DNA of 64,000 nucleotides, taken from Paucimonas lemoignei (GTDB lineage: Bacteria > Pseudomonadota > Gammaproteobacteria > Pseudomonadales > Pseudomonadaceae). A program made the position numbers and the translations under genes. Below the pieces are notes generated by a model. It made no database searches. It had not been told where the DNA came from and saw only the letters and a program-made list of their open reading frames with translations. The stretch lies in contig LS483371.1 in NCBI GenBank assembly GCA_900475325.1, positions 4,526,001 to 4,590,000 of the forward strand, given 5' to 3'. This document shows positions 27,482-35,204 of this stretch, in pieces (within the stretch, counting starts at the first letter, position 1; each line of letters begins with the position of its first letter).

Positions 27482-27564
27482 GTCGGGAGTGGACTAATAC
27501 AAGACCCGCAAGGGAAATACGTCCGGCCTTGTTTCTCTGCTTTTGAGGTTTCTTAACTCCCGAC
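27482..27564 (+). ncRNA. C4-antisense-RNA-like structure upstream of BRO-N
   Basis: An 83-base segment is closed by a perfect 9-bp stem, GTCGGGAGT (27482-27490) with ACTCCCGAC (27556-27564). Inside are GGAC/GTCC (27491-27494, 27521-27524) enclosing a CCC-GCAA-GGG hairpin with a GNRA loop. The segment TCTCTGC (27534-27540) is complementary to GCAGAGA (27592-27598), eight bases before the BRO-N ATG, where the ribosome would bind. Phage P1-type C4 antisense RNAs sit upstream of antirepressor genes and block them this way. Identification as C4 is by layout, not by covariance search. Confidence 0.5.
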
Positions 27565-27606
27565 GCCTATAGCCTCGCAAAGGCTGCAAATGCAGAGATC
27601 TCACAC

Positions 27607-28167
27607 ATGCTTGACCTCGACTTACCAAGGCAGCACGCCGACAAAGCCCTCCACCCCACCACCTTCCACCGCCACAACCGCCAACTCCGCACCCTCCTCC
27701 TCGAGTCCCAAGTCTGGTTCTGTGCTCGAGACTTCAGCCGTCTGATGGGCTGGCCACTGAACGAGCGGACGACGCGCAAGCTGGATGTGGATCAGCGGCG
27801 GATGGTTTTGCTTGCGACGCATTACGGGGTTGAGGAAGAGTTGATGGTCAGCGAGTCGGGGGTTTATGAGTTGTTGGTGCATCACTTTCATGCGGAGAAT
27901 CGAGGGTTGCGGCGTTGGATTACCAATGAGGTGGTGCCTTGCTTGCGGGATGATCGGTTGCCGTTGAACGACTGCGCGCCTAGCCTCAGTCAGTTGTGTT
28001 GGCCGGGGCTGTCGGTGTGTCTGTTGCATTGGCAGAGCGAGCCGTGGATTCGGTTGCGGGATATGCCGAGGATGTTGCCGCTGGGGCAGTTGCCGGGGGA
28101 TTCGGGGCGGGTTGGAGGTCGGTTGCCGTGGTGGCGGGCTATTTGGCGGGGGGTTGGGTTTGGTTAA
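27607..28167 (+). CDS. BRO-N domain protein (phage antirepressor-like)
   Basis: 186 residues. Residues about 22-120 match the BRO-N fold: QLRTLLLESQVWFCARDFSR, LMGWPLNERTTRKLD, then ESGVYELLVHHFHAENRGLR and WITNEVVPCL, a DNA-binding domain of phage antirepressors. The C-terminal 65 residues are low-complexity and not a known domain. A recognisable Shine-Dalgarno sequence is lacking; the region before the ATG (GCAGAGATC) is the presumed target of the RNA candidate upstream. It marks the right edge of the island and suggests phage ancestry. Confidence 0.8.
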   Translation: MLDLDLPRQHADKALHPTTFHRHNRQLRTLLLESQVWFCARDFSRLMGWPLNERTTRKLDVDQRRMVLLATHYGVEEELMVSESGVYELLVHHFHAENRGLRRWITNEVVPCLRDDRLPLNDCAPSLSQLCWPGLSVCLLHWQSEPWIRLRDMPRMLPLGQLPGDSGRVGGRLPWWRAIWRGVGFG

Positions 28168-28246
28168 AATCTGGCGGCTGTATTGAAAAAGCAGCAACAG
28201 AATCAGCTGGCGGGCGATCTAGCGCGCCAGCAGTGACGCCAATGGG

Positions 28247-29122
28247 CTAGACGACCCGGAGTTTCAAAAATTCGATAGAGTGGTTTGCCGATTTTTCGAT
28301 GATGAGATCTGCGTTGTCGCGGGAAGGAAAAATATTCTCTTGCAGATTCACGAGGTTGATCCGCTCCCATCTCTCCAACGCCACCTCTCGGGCCTCATGG
28401 AGCGAGAGATCGTGGAATCGACTGAAATAGGTTCCAGACTCCAGCGCTGCTTCTGCCTTCAAACGCAGAAACCTTTGCACGTACCAGCTTCTGAGGTGTT
28501 CTTCCGCCGCGTGTAGATAGATAGAGAAATCCACATAATCCAGAACGTTTTCACGGGAGTTGCTATCTACCTGACATATGTTCACCCCTTCGAGAATTAC
28601 GATATCGGAAGCCTGAACATGGTGATGCTCTCCTGGGAGGATGTCGTATGTGGCGTGAGAATAAATTGGGATGGTTTGGCTTCGACCGCGACTAATTGAA
28701 CTGAGAAAGTCGAACATCAACGGGCGATTGTATGATTCTGGAAATCCTTTTCGGCCTGCTAGACCCTCTCTCTGCAAGGTTGCAAGGGAGCACAGAAATG
28801 AATCCGTTGTAACCAGTTGAACGCTCGGTCGGCTGGACCATTTTCCAAGGGCCATCGATAAAGCTCTAGAAAAATGACTTTTACCAGCAGCAACGCTGCC
28901 AGAAACCCCGATGATGTAAGGCCGATTGGTGAATGGCCGCTTTAAAAATGTTGACTGCACCTGCTGCATCGAACGTTTGGCGGCGCGATGAATACTTAAT
29001 AGGTGGGAAAGCGGCACAAACGCATCGCCGACGCTTAAACAGTCTGGGTAAACGCTTAACCATTGATTAAGACTAAATTCTAAACGCGGCTTTATTAAAT
29101 GGACCGATGGCGTATTCAGCAT
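28247..29122 (-). CDS. coaA: type I pantothenate kinase (CoaA family)
   Basis: 291 residues. It phosphorylates pantothenate, the first step of CoA synthesis. The P-loop GVSGSVAAGKSHFSR, LVTTDSFL, GFPESYNRPLMFDFL, YSHATYDILPG and DIVILEGVN correspond in order to E. coli CoaA motifs. A few normally conserved positions differ, for example HF instead of TT after GKS. To my knowledge pseudomonads rely on type III CoaX, so this gene is probably extra and laterally acquired; it stands alone and beside the island, and its codon use is less GC-rich than the backbone. It could be a kinase for a related substrate. Confidence 0.82.
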   Translation of the reverse strand: MLNTPSVHLIKPRLEFSLNQWLSVYPDCLSVGDAFVPLSHLLSIHRAAKRSMQQVQSTFLKRPFTNRPYIIGVSGSVAAGKSHFSRALSMALGKWSSRPSVQLVTTDSFLCSLATLQREGLAGRKGFPESYNRPLMFDFLSSISRGRSQTIPIYSHATYDILPGEHHHVQASDIVILEGVNICQVDSNSRENVLDYVDFSIYLHAAEEHLRSWYVQRFLRLKAEAALESGTYFSRFHDLSLHEAREVALERWERINLVNLQENIFPSRDNADLIIEKSANHSIEFLKLRVV

Positions 29123-29300
29123 TTCAAGATATCCCTATGACTAGCGGGCCATCCTTGGCGCTGGAGGAGGATTATCGTAGCCGAAACGGTATTTGGCAAA
29201 GTCTGCAGGGAGTGAGCGAAAACGTGAGGGTTGGCGCAACTCATGAACGGCTGACGCGCATTTGCTACCCGAACGAGTCCGCGCGCTGCACCGCCCGTTA

Positions 29301-29951
29301 TCAGTAATCCAACCGCCCAAACAGATCGTCAAAAGGAATCATGACGTGTTGCCGAAAGGCGGCACTCGTTTGGAGCCTTTGATACCAGGCCTCCACGTGA
29401 GGAACATTCGGGCGGGCGATATCCAGGTTGAAGTAGCGGTAGAGATGAGTGCCCGCCGGTATGTCTGCCAGCGTCAGGTGCTGGCCAGCTAGAAAGTCTT
29501 GCTTGCTCAATATCTGGTCCAGCAATTGAAAGTATTGCGTGCACAGCGCCAGGTTTTTTTCGATCGCTTTGACGTCCCGCTGAGCTTCTGGAGTCCTGTA
29601 GAAACCCCAGAACACGCCGGTTAGAAACTCGGGTTGCAGCGTTGTCTGCGCCCAGTCCATCCAGCAGTCGATCTGGGCGCGACGCACAGGGTCGCTGCTC
29701 CAGAGTTCGGGCCCGCCGTAACGTGCTGCCAGGTACCTGAGGATGCTGTGTGATTCCCAGACAACGGTGCCGTCGCTGTCCCGGATGACGGGGATCCGAC
29801 CGTGGGGGTTCATGGCCAGGAATTCGGGAGTGTCTTTGAGGCCGTATGCGCCGCCTGCCGGGATGTGCTCGTGGGGCAGATTCAGCTCCCCGATGAGCCA
29901 CATGACTTTCTGAACATTGAACGATGAGCGTCTTCCCCACACTTCAAGCAT
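29301..29951 (-). CDS. glutathione S-transferase family protein
   Basis: 216 residues from ATG 29951, after a perfect AAGGAGG. The N-terminal thioredoxin fold has WGRRSSFNVQKVMWLI (Ser in the glutathione-activating position), NPHGRIPVI (cis-Pro) and WESHSILRYL (Glu-Ser contact to the gamma-glutamyl group). The C-terminal helical domain includes LTLADIPAGTHLYRY. It looks like a theta-like GST: cytosolic conjugation or dehalogenation of electrophiles, substrate unknown. It stands alone. Confidence 0.9.
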   Translation of the reverse strand: MLEVWGRRSSFNVQKVMWLIGELNLPHEHIPAGGAYGLKDTPEFLAMNPHGRIPVIRDSDGTVVWESHSILRYLAARYGGPELWSSDPVRRAQIDCWMDWAQTTLQPEFLTGVFWGFYRTPEAQRDVKAIEKNLALCTQYFQLLDQILSKQDFLAGQHLTLADIPAGTHLYRYFNLDIARPNVPHVEAWYQRLQTSAAFRQHVMIPFDDLFGRLDY

Positions 29952-30037
29952 GCAGCCTCCTTTGTTTTTGGTCGGTCTGAGGTCGCGCCCACCAGGTTGA
30001 GGGCCGGCAACATCGCGCAACTGCATCGTTTGTAAGG

Positions 30038-30160
30038 TCAGCCCCAACGCTTGACCCGTTGAGCGCCCCCAATGGCCATGAACACACAGCCGGGTATCCA
30101 GAAGGCTGGGTTGCTGGTGGCCAAGCCTATGGCGATGAACGCCGCGCCTGTTGCGAACAT
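30038..30160 (-). CDS. 40-aa membrane protein
   Basis: 40 residues with one or two short hydrophobic stretches (TGAAFIAIGLATSNPAFWIP, then CVFMAIGGA). A very strong ribosome site, GGGAGGACAC, precedes the ATG at 30160, which argues for a real small gene. Short proteins of this kind recur in pseudomonad genomes as hypothetical membrane peptides. It has no close operon partner. Confidence 0.65.
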   Translation of the reverse strand: MFATGAAFIAIGLATSNPAFWIPGCVFMAIGGAQRVKRWG

Positions 30161-30285
30161 GATGTGTCCTCCCTGACTGACCTATCCGTTTATGACTGAG
30201 CGGAATCTAGCATAGAGCTCTGCCCGGTGGCGGCAGGAGCGTCGTCATGTTTGTAGGGGGATGGATTGAAATGGGGGCCTCAGGT

Positions 30286-30576
30286 TTAGCCTTTCATGCG
30301 CTGCCGATAATCCTGAACCATCGCTTTGGTCACGTCTTCTTCATAGCAAATCGGCGACTGCCCACCCGGGCGGCTGTAGGCGCTGCGTTTGCCGCAGCTT
30401 CGGCCATTGCGCATTGTGTTGTAGGGGCAAGGGCAGTTGCCGGAATAGGCGGCTACTGAATTGTCGATGATGAGTTGGACGATGGCTGAATCAGGAAGCT
30501 TGGTGTCCTTTGCGGACACCGTAAATGCACTCAGCAATGCCAGGGCGGCAATAAAGCTGATTCCTACCTTTCTCAT
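30286..30576 (-). CDS. small secreted cysteine-rich protein
   Basis: 96 residues. Signal peptide at about 1-22 (MRKVGISFIAALALLSAF, cleaved after VSA). The mature part has a conserved-looking core: SGNCPCPYNTMRNGRSCG, then SAYSRPGG and ICYEEDV, four cysteines likely forming two disulfides. I have seen this CPCPYN/GRSCG/SAYSRPGG pattern in small periplasmic proteins of unknown role. Transcribed alone. Confidence 0.72.
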   Translation of the reverse strand: MRKVGISFIAALALLSAFTVSAKDTKLPDSAIVQLIIDNSVAAYSGNCPCPYNTMRNGRSCGKRSAYSRPGGQSPICYEEDVTKAMVQDYRQRMKG

Positions 30577-30663
30577 GGCTAATCCTTAGCTGATAGAACG
30601 ATGTGTCCTACCAGCTTTGTACCATGCCACTATTACGCCACTAAACTCTTTTTTGGCCTTCGA

Positions 30664-31875
30664 TCAAGCCCAACCGAACAAGCCGTCATCGTTAACGATG
30701 GTGCGCATGCCGGTCATGATGATGTTTTGGCCATGGCTGGCGTCGGCCGGGTTAGTGAAGTCCATGTAGAAGGTTTCGTTGGCTTCCCATTTTTTATCGC
30801 CGAGTACCTCAACGGCGACGACGGCCTGGGTTTCGCCTGCGTAGAAGTTCAGGGTGCCTTTGGTGGCCAGGTAGTCTTCGCCTGCTTTGGCGGTGCCGTC
30901 GCGGGTGGTGAAGTTGAGGCTGACGACTTTGTTGGGGTCGCTGCGGGTGCCGTTGAACTGGACCAGGAAGTAGGCGTTGCTGGCGCCGGTGTTGCCTTCG
31001 ACAACACTGTTTTTAACCTCGGACGGTTTGGTCGGCGCGTCGGTGTAGCTGGCGCGGATCGCCTTGTCGATGGTTTCCTGGTAGGCGCTGATGCGCGACC
31101 AGGCGCCGATTTCGCCGTAGCTGCTGTTGAGGCTGTTGTCGACGTCCGGGTGGGCGCCGTTGAGGTACATGCTGTTGATCGAGCTGGCGATACCAGCGAT
31201 TTTGCCATTGATGAACGCCGGGCCACCGCTGTCGCCAGCGCTGAGGATGCCTTCTTTCTGGCCCAGGCCGGTATGTTTGATACCGAGCAGGCCGCCGAGA
31301 GCGTCGTGGCTGGTGGTGCCATCATCGAAGTCGGCGATCAACTGAGTGCCGGCCTTGGGGTTCCAGGCGATGTAGTTACCCATCTTGGCCTTGAGCGCGG
31401 CTGCGTCGGCATCGAATGTGTTGTAGGCGATCTGCCGGATCGGCGCGGCCGAGTAGTTGCTGGAAACGCCCGATGCCCCGGTGCCTGGCACGCCGTAGCC
31501 GACCATGGTCATGGTCTGGCCGATTTCGTTGGCGTCGCGGTACAGGTCGTAGCGTTCGGCGCCGACAGGTGCGTGGCCCTTGAGCCAGACAATCGCCAGG
31601 TCGTTGTTCAGGTTGACCGAGTCGTAGTTCGACATCACGTCGACCTTGCTCGCGCCCAGCGTCTGCTTACCGGCTGAAGTTTCGAAAGTAACCGAGGTGT
31701 TGTTGGTGCCATTCTTGAACAAATGAGCCGCCGTCAGGATCGCCTGACCGCCAAACAACAACACGCCTGTACCGTAATAACCACCTCCTGTGGATACCAT
31801 AACCACGCCATCGTTACCTTGACCGGTTACAGCTTTGTTGCGCGCATCCGTGTAGGAGGTGACCGTCGAAACCAT
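30664..31875 (-). CDS. trypsin-like serine protease with Calx-beta domain
   Basis: 403 residues. The S1 peptidase domain (about 20-260) has the full triad: His in LTAAHLF, Asp in NNDLAIVWL and Ser in GDSGGPAF. A Calx-beta-like domain (about 290-395) contains NFTTRDGTAKAGEDY and YAGETQAVVAVEVLGD, a Ca2+-binding extracellular module. There is no N-terminal signal peptide. The acidic, glycine-containing C-terminal end (DDGLFGWA) resembles type I secretion signals, so export by an ABC/TolC system is likely. No T1SS genes lie next to it. Confidence 0.85.
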   Translation of the reverse strand: MVSTVTSYTDARNKAVTGQGNDGVVMVSTGGGYYGTGVLLFGGQAILTAAHLFKNGTNNTSVTFETSAGKQTLGASKVDVMSNYDSVNLNNDLAIVWLKGHAPVGAERYDLYRDANEIGQTMTMVGYGVPGTGASGVSSNYSAAPIRQIAYNTFDADAAALKAKMGNYIAWNPKAGTQLIADFDDGTTSHDALGGLLGIKHTGLGQKEGILSAGDSGGPAFINGKIAGIASSINSMYLNGAHPDVDNSLNSSYGEIGAWSRISAYQETIDKAIRASYTDAPTKPSEVKNSVVEGNTGASNAYFLVQFNGTRSDPNKVVSLNFTTRDGTAKAGEDYLATKGTLNFYAGETQAVVAVEVLGDKKWEANETFYMDFTNPADASHGQNIIMTGMRTIVNDDGLFGWA

Positions 31876-32181
31876 AGTGTTATACCCAAAGTGAGTGTCT
31901 GTTCGAGGATTGTGTCGGCAACGACACGAAGCCCGTGAGTGACGCTCGTCGGATTGCCATCATTATGGCATTACTGCTTTGGTTATCAGCTGAACGGTAT
32001 AGCGGTAGGCCACTATCGTGCCGTGGGGTGGCGGAATTGGCGTGGTAAGGGTGGGGTTTTGCATAAGCCCGATGCACCGCTTTCGCGGCCGTCGTAACCT
32101 CCGGCGGCTCCTACAGGGGTGTGTCGTTTGTCTCAGCTTTTGTTAAAGTCCGCCCCTGCCCGCCTCTGATCGACTTCGGCC
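31876..32181. other. intergenic region
   Basis: About 305 bases between two divergent genes. It contains a half REP-like unit near 32078-32117 (CCGCTTTCGCGGCCGTCGTA, then GGCGGCTCCTACAGGGG) and presumably both promoters; I see no clear boxes. Confidence 0.4.
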
Positions 32182-32535
32182 ATGACTGCAAAAAACAATC
32201 GCTTCAAGATTTGGCTCACTCGGGTAGCTGCCTGGGTTCGACAGCTGCGTGGGCACACGGCGGGGTCCCCTATAAAGGATCAGGTCGCAGACGCTCGGCC
32301 TGCCGCTCCCCAACCTGCTGCGCCGTCTGTCACTCGCAAAACCAGAAAGCCCAAACCAAAGGCAGCGCCCAAGACAGCACCACCGCCCAAAGCTCCGGTC
32401 TGCCCGCATTGTAAGAAACCCATGGTGGTCAAAGTGGCGCGTACCGGGGGGAATGCCGGTGGCAACTTCTGGGGGTGTGGGGATTACCCGAAGTGTCGGG
32501 GGATTCGGGCGATGTTGGCGCCGATAGGGGAATAG
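32182..32535 (+). CDS. topoisomerase-type zinc-finger protein
   Basis: 117 residues. The N-terminal 75 residues are basic and rich in Pro, Lys and Ala. Residues about 74-110 form one C4 zinc finger of the topoisomerase I C-terminal type: CPHCKKPM, 18 residues later FWGCGDYPKCRG. Such single-finger proteins are thought to bind single-stranded DNA or RNA. There is no topoisomerase catalytic domain. Its last codons run into a palindromic element starting at 32527. Confidence 0.78.
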   Translation: MTAKNNRFKIWLTRVAAWVRQLRGHTAGSPIKDQVADARPAAPQPAAPSVTRKTRKPKPKAAPKTAPPPKAPVCPHCKKPMVVKVARTGGNAGGNFWGCGDYPKCRGIRAMLAPIGE

Positions 32536-32606
32536 TCTCGCCACTGGTGAGACTATTCCCGACTGCATACAGAAGTGTCACCACTGGTGACACGAATTCA
32601 GTCGGG
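32527..32606. repeat. twin palindromes with shared CCACTGGTGA core
   Basis: Two palindromes with the same core lie exactly 40 bases apart: AGTCTCGCCACTGGTGAGAC (within 32527-32560, arms extend to GGGGAATAGTCTC) and GTGTCACCACTGGTGACAC (32575-32593). The second is nested in a further inverted repeat, CCCGACTG (32558-32565) and CAGTCGGG (32599-32606). It lies between the zinc-finger gene and the gene at 32691. It may be a dimeric-repressor operator pair or a bulky terminator. Confidence 0.75.
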
Positions 32607-32690
32607 TTTCCCACCGTCGTTCGACATCAATCCCTCGTTAAGGCAGGATGCCACCATTCGCTGCTGACCCAGCCCTTATGAGGAAACCCC

Positions 32691-33269
32691 ATGCGGTTTT
32701 TCAGTTGTAAAACCGTCGTGCTCACCGCTGCGCTGCTGATGAGCCTGCAGAGTGCAGACGTCATCGCCGCAACCAAACAACAAGCGTCGAACCTGCAGAA
32801 GGTCTCGCTGTTGGGCGGGCGCCTGGTGTTTCGTTTGCCAAAGGATTACGTGAAAAGCCCGATGCCCGAGATCGACGACAAGGCCAGGGCGGCGGGCGTG
32901 ACGGGTTCGCTGTATATGAATAAGGCGGCCAAGCGCGTGGTGATTGTCACCGAGACGCCGCTGGATTCAGCAGTGAAAGTGTCGAGCAACGACAAGGCCA
33001 CGCTGGATGGCATCATCGCCGCGACGGTTGAGCAGCAGAAGGCCAGTTACCAGAACTTCAAGCAACTCGGCGAGAAGAAGATGGTGCGCCGCGGCCTCGG
33101 TGTGCGTCAGCTGGATATTTCCGGCAGCGTCGACGGCGGCAAGGTGTTGAGCAGCACCGTGACGGCTGCGGCGGGCAAGCGCACGGCGATGATCAACGTG
33201 ATTTCTTTGGAGAAGGACGCCAAGGCTCACGGGGAATTGCTGAAGGCGATTACGGATAACAAGAAGTGA
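32691..33269 (+). CDS. periplasmic protein, DcrB-like size, unknown function
   Basis: 192 residues; ATG after GAGGAAACCCC. Signal peptide at about 1-27 (TVVLTAALLMSLQSADVIAA). The mature domain (about 40-190) is alpha/beta with LVFRLPKDYVKSPMPEID near the start and ISGSVDGGKVLSSTVTAAAG later; overall length and pattern are loosely like DcrB/PsbP-type proteins, but I would not assign a family. It is downstream of the twin palindromes, which may control it. Confidence 0.6.
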   Translation: MRFFSCKTVVLTAALLMSLQSADVIAATKQQASNLQKVSLLGGRLVFRLPKDYVKSPMPEIDDKARAAGVTGSLYMNKAAKRVVIVTETPLDSAVKVSSNDKATLDGIIAATVEQQKASYQNFKQLGEKKMVRRGLGVRQLDISGSVDGGKVLSSTVTAAAGKRTAMINVISLEKDAKAHGELLKAITDNKK

Positions 33270-33318
33270 TAGGTGCTGCTTTTCAGGCTGCGAATGCTGC
33301 CTAAGAAGCAGCAAAGAT

Positions 33319-33954
33319 TTACCGCCGCCCTTCCACCAGCATCTTCACCGCCAGGCCACACAACACGGTGCCCATCAGCCATTTCTGCACCATGGCCCAA
33401 GTCGGGCGTTGGGTGAGGAAGACGGCGATGGAGCCTGCGGCCAGGGCGATCATGGCATTGACGCTTAGGCTGATCAGCGTCTGGGTGGTGCCCAGGATCA
33501 GGGATTGGCTAAGGACGCTGGCGCCGCTGTCGAGGCTGATGAATTGCGGCAGCAGGGACAGGTACAGCACCGCGACTTTCGGGTTCAGCAGGTTGGTCAT
33601 CAGGCCCATCAGGAATAGCTGTTTGTTGCTGTCGCGAGGGAGTTCCTTGATCTGGAACGGTGAGCGGCCGCCGGGTTTGAGTGCTTGCCAGGCCAGGTAC
33701 AGCAGGTACATGGCGCCTGCGACGCGCAATACGTCGTAAGCGTAGGGAACGGCCATCACCAGGCCGGTGATGCCGAATGCGGCGCAGAGCATGTAGAACA
33801 GGAAGCCGACACCCACGCCGCCCAGTGAAATCAGCCCGGCTTTAGGGCCTTGGGAAATGGAACGGGAAATGAGGTAGACCATGTTCGGGCCGGGCGTGAG
33901 CACCATGCCGAGGCAGATCAGGGAGAAGGTGATGAAGCTTGCGAGTTCGGGCAT
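33319..33954 (-). CDS. LysE/RhtB family amino-acid exporter
   Basis: 211 residues from ATG 33954. Six membrane spans, with the family landmark GMVLTPGPNMVYLISRSIS in the first loop and NLLNPKVAVLYLSLLPQF in the middle. Members export homoserine, threonine, leucine or related compounds. The reading frame extends upstream by 22 codons without added hydrophobic sequence, so the shorter start is preferred. Substrate not determinable. Confidence 0.9.
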   Translation of the reverse strand: MPELASFITFSLICLGMVLTPGPNMVYLISRSISQGPKAGLISLGGVGVGFLFYMLCAAFGITGLVMAVPYAYDVLRVAGAMYLLYLAWQALKPGGRSPFQIKELPRDSNKQLFLMGLMTNLLNPKVAVLYLSLLPQFISLDSGASVLSQSLILGTTQTLISLSVNAMIALAAGSIAVFLTQRPTWAMVQKWLMGTVLCGLAVKMLVEGRR

Positions 33955-34077
33955 GACGACGTCCTGGCTGTCGAAGGGGTGTTGCTGTGGATAGATACCG
34001 TCTTGGCCCTTATCTGGCAACCGGAATTCGGCGGCTGTAGGCGTCTCTGAGTAAACGCAGAATCTGTGGAAGCAATC

Positions 34078-34156
34078 GGAGGTTACGACGGTCGCGAATG
34101 CAGTGGGTCAGACACACCGCATTCGTCGCCGTCGTAACCTCCGACAACACCTACAA
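34078..34156. repeat. REP-like inverted repeat
   Basis: GGAGGTTACGACGGTCGCGA at the left faces CGCCGTCGTAACCTCCGACA at the right, forming a long hairpin between the exporter gene and the LysR gene. Confidence 0.7.
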
Positions 34157-34185
34157 GTCCGCGGCTGCCCTGCAGAATTTCAGCC

Positions 34186-35094
34186 TCAATCCATCCGCAA
34201 CACCGCACACAGCCGCTCCACCATCTGATGCACTTTAGGCAGGGATTCGCGCTTGCGGGGCCAGGCCAGGTGCAGGTCCAGGCCTTCGGTGGCCAGGTGC
34301 GGGAGGATTTCCACCAGCTCGCCGCGCTGCAGCTGGTCTTTGATCAGCCACGTCGCCAGTTGCGCTACGCCACTGCCCGCCACCACCGCGGCCACTTGCG
34401 CTTCGCCGTTGCCGACTACGATGCGCCCTTGCACCTGTCGCAACTCGGTCTGCCCGGTCGCGTCGACGATGACCCACGGGCTGGCGCTGCCAAAGGCGTT
34501 GCCGTACAGAATGCAGGCGTGATCAGCCAGTTCGTCAAAGGTCTGCGGGGTGCCGTGGCGGTGCAGGTAAAGCGGTGCCGCGCAGAATATCAGCCGTTCG
34601 GTGCCCAGGTAGCGATGGCCGAGTGTCGCGGGCCAGACCGCCGGGCCACCGATGCGCACGGCAATGTCGATGCCCTCCTCGATCAGGTCTACAAAGCGAT
34701 CCGTGAACGACACATGCGGGCGCAGCTTGGGGTGCTGTTCGGCGAATTCCAGGATCAGCGGCAGGACGTGGATCCGCCCAAACGATGCAGGTAGATCCAC
34801 GCGCAGATGCCCGGCCGGTTCGGAGCGCTGGGCGGCCAATGCGGTTTCGGCGTCTTCCAGTTCGTTGAGGATGCGCGTGCAGACGCTGTAATAGGCCGTC
34901 CCTTCCTCGCTCAGCGCGAGGCTGCGGGTGGTGCGTTCGAACAGGCGCATGCCCAGGCGGGTTTCCAGGCGCGCGATGCTTTTGCTGACGGCCGAGTTAG
35001 TCAGGCTCAAGCGTTCGGCGGCAGCGGTAAAGCTGCCGGCGTTGGCCACGGCGACGAAGGTGGAAATGCCCTTGAGGCGATCAGCAGAGATCAT
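34186..35094 (-). CDS. LysR-family transcriptional regulator
   Basis: 302 residues from ATG 35094. Winged HTH at about 8-66 (FVAVANAGSFTAAAERLSLT, SAVSKSIARLE), then a periplasmic-binding-like sensor domain (about 95-295) with DIAVRIGG and ERLIFCAAPLYL, typical of the AaeR/DmlR-like branch. It is divergent from the MFS exporter gene at 35205 with a 110-base shared control region, the usual arrangement of a LysR protein regulating its neighbour in response to an efflux substrate. Confidence 0.9.
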   Translation of the reverse strand: MISADRLKGISTFVAVANAGSFTAAAERLSLTNSAVSKSIARLETRLGMRLFERTTRSLALSEEGTAYYSVCTRILNELEDAETALAAQRSEPAGHLRVDLPASFGRIHVLPLILEFAEQHPKLRPHVSFTDRFVDLIEEGIDIAVRIGGPAVWPATLGHRYLGTERLIFCAAPLYLHRHGTPQTFDELADHACILYGNAFGSASPWVIVDATGQTELRQVQGRIVVGNGEAQVAAVVAGSGVAQLATWLIKDQLQRGELVEILPHLATEGLDLHLAWPRKRESLPKVHQMVERLCAVLRMD

Positions 35095-35204
35095 GTGCGC
35101 ACGTCGATTTATGAAATGAATTCCATAATGCACGGAAAAAACACCAAAGATAAGAAACATGTTCTCGAATAGGCTAACGCCATCTTTTCGCTTGAGTTAT
35201 TCCC

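Larger units (their letters stand above)
26690..27606. other. long intergenic region before the BRO-N gene
   Basis: About 900 bases without a convincing gene. It contains a perfect 8-bp hairpin AGCGTGGC-AGATT-GCCACGCT (26831-26851) followed by a second partial copy, element copy E (27116-27144), a weak terminator (27414-27440) and the C4-like RNA candidate (27482-27564). Short open frames here lack ribosome sites. Confidence 0.5.
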
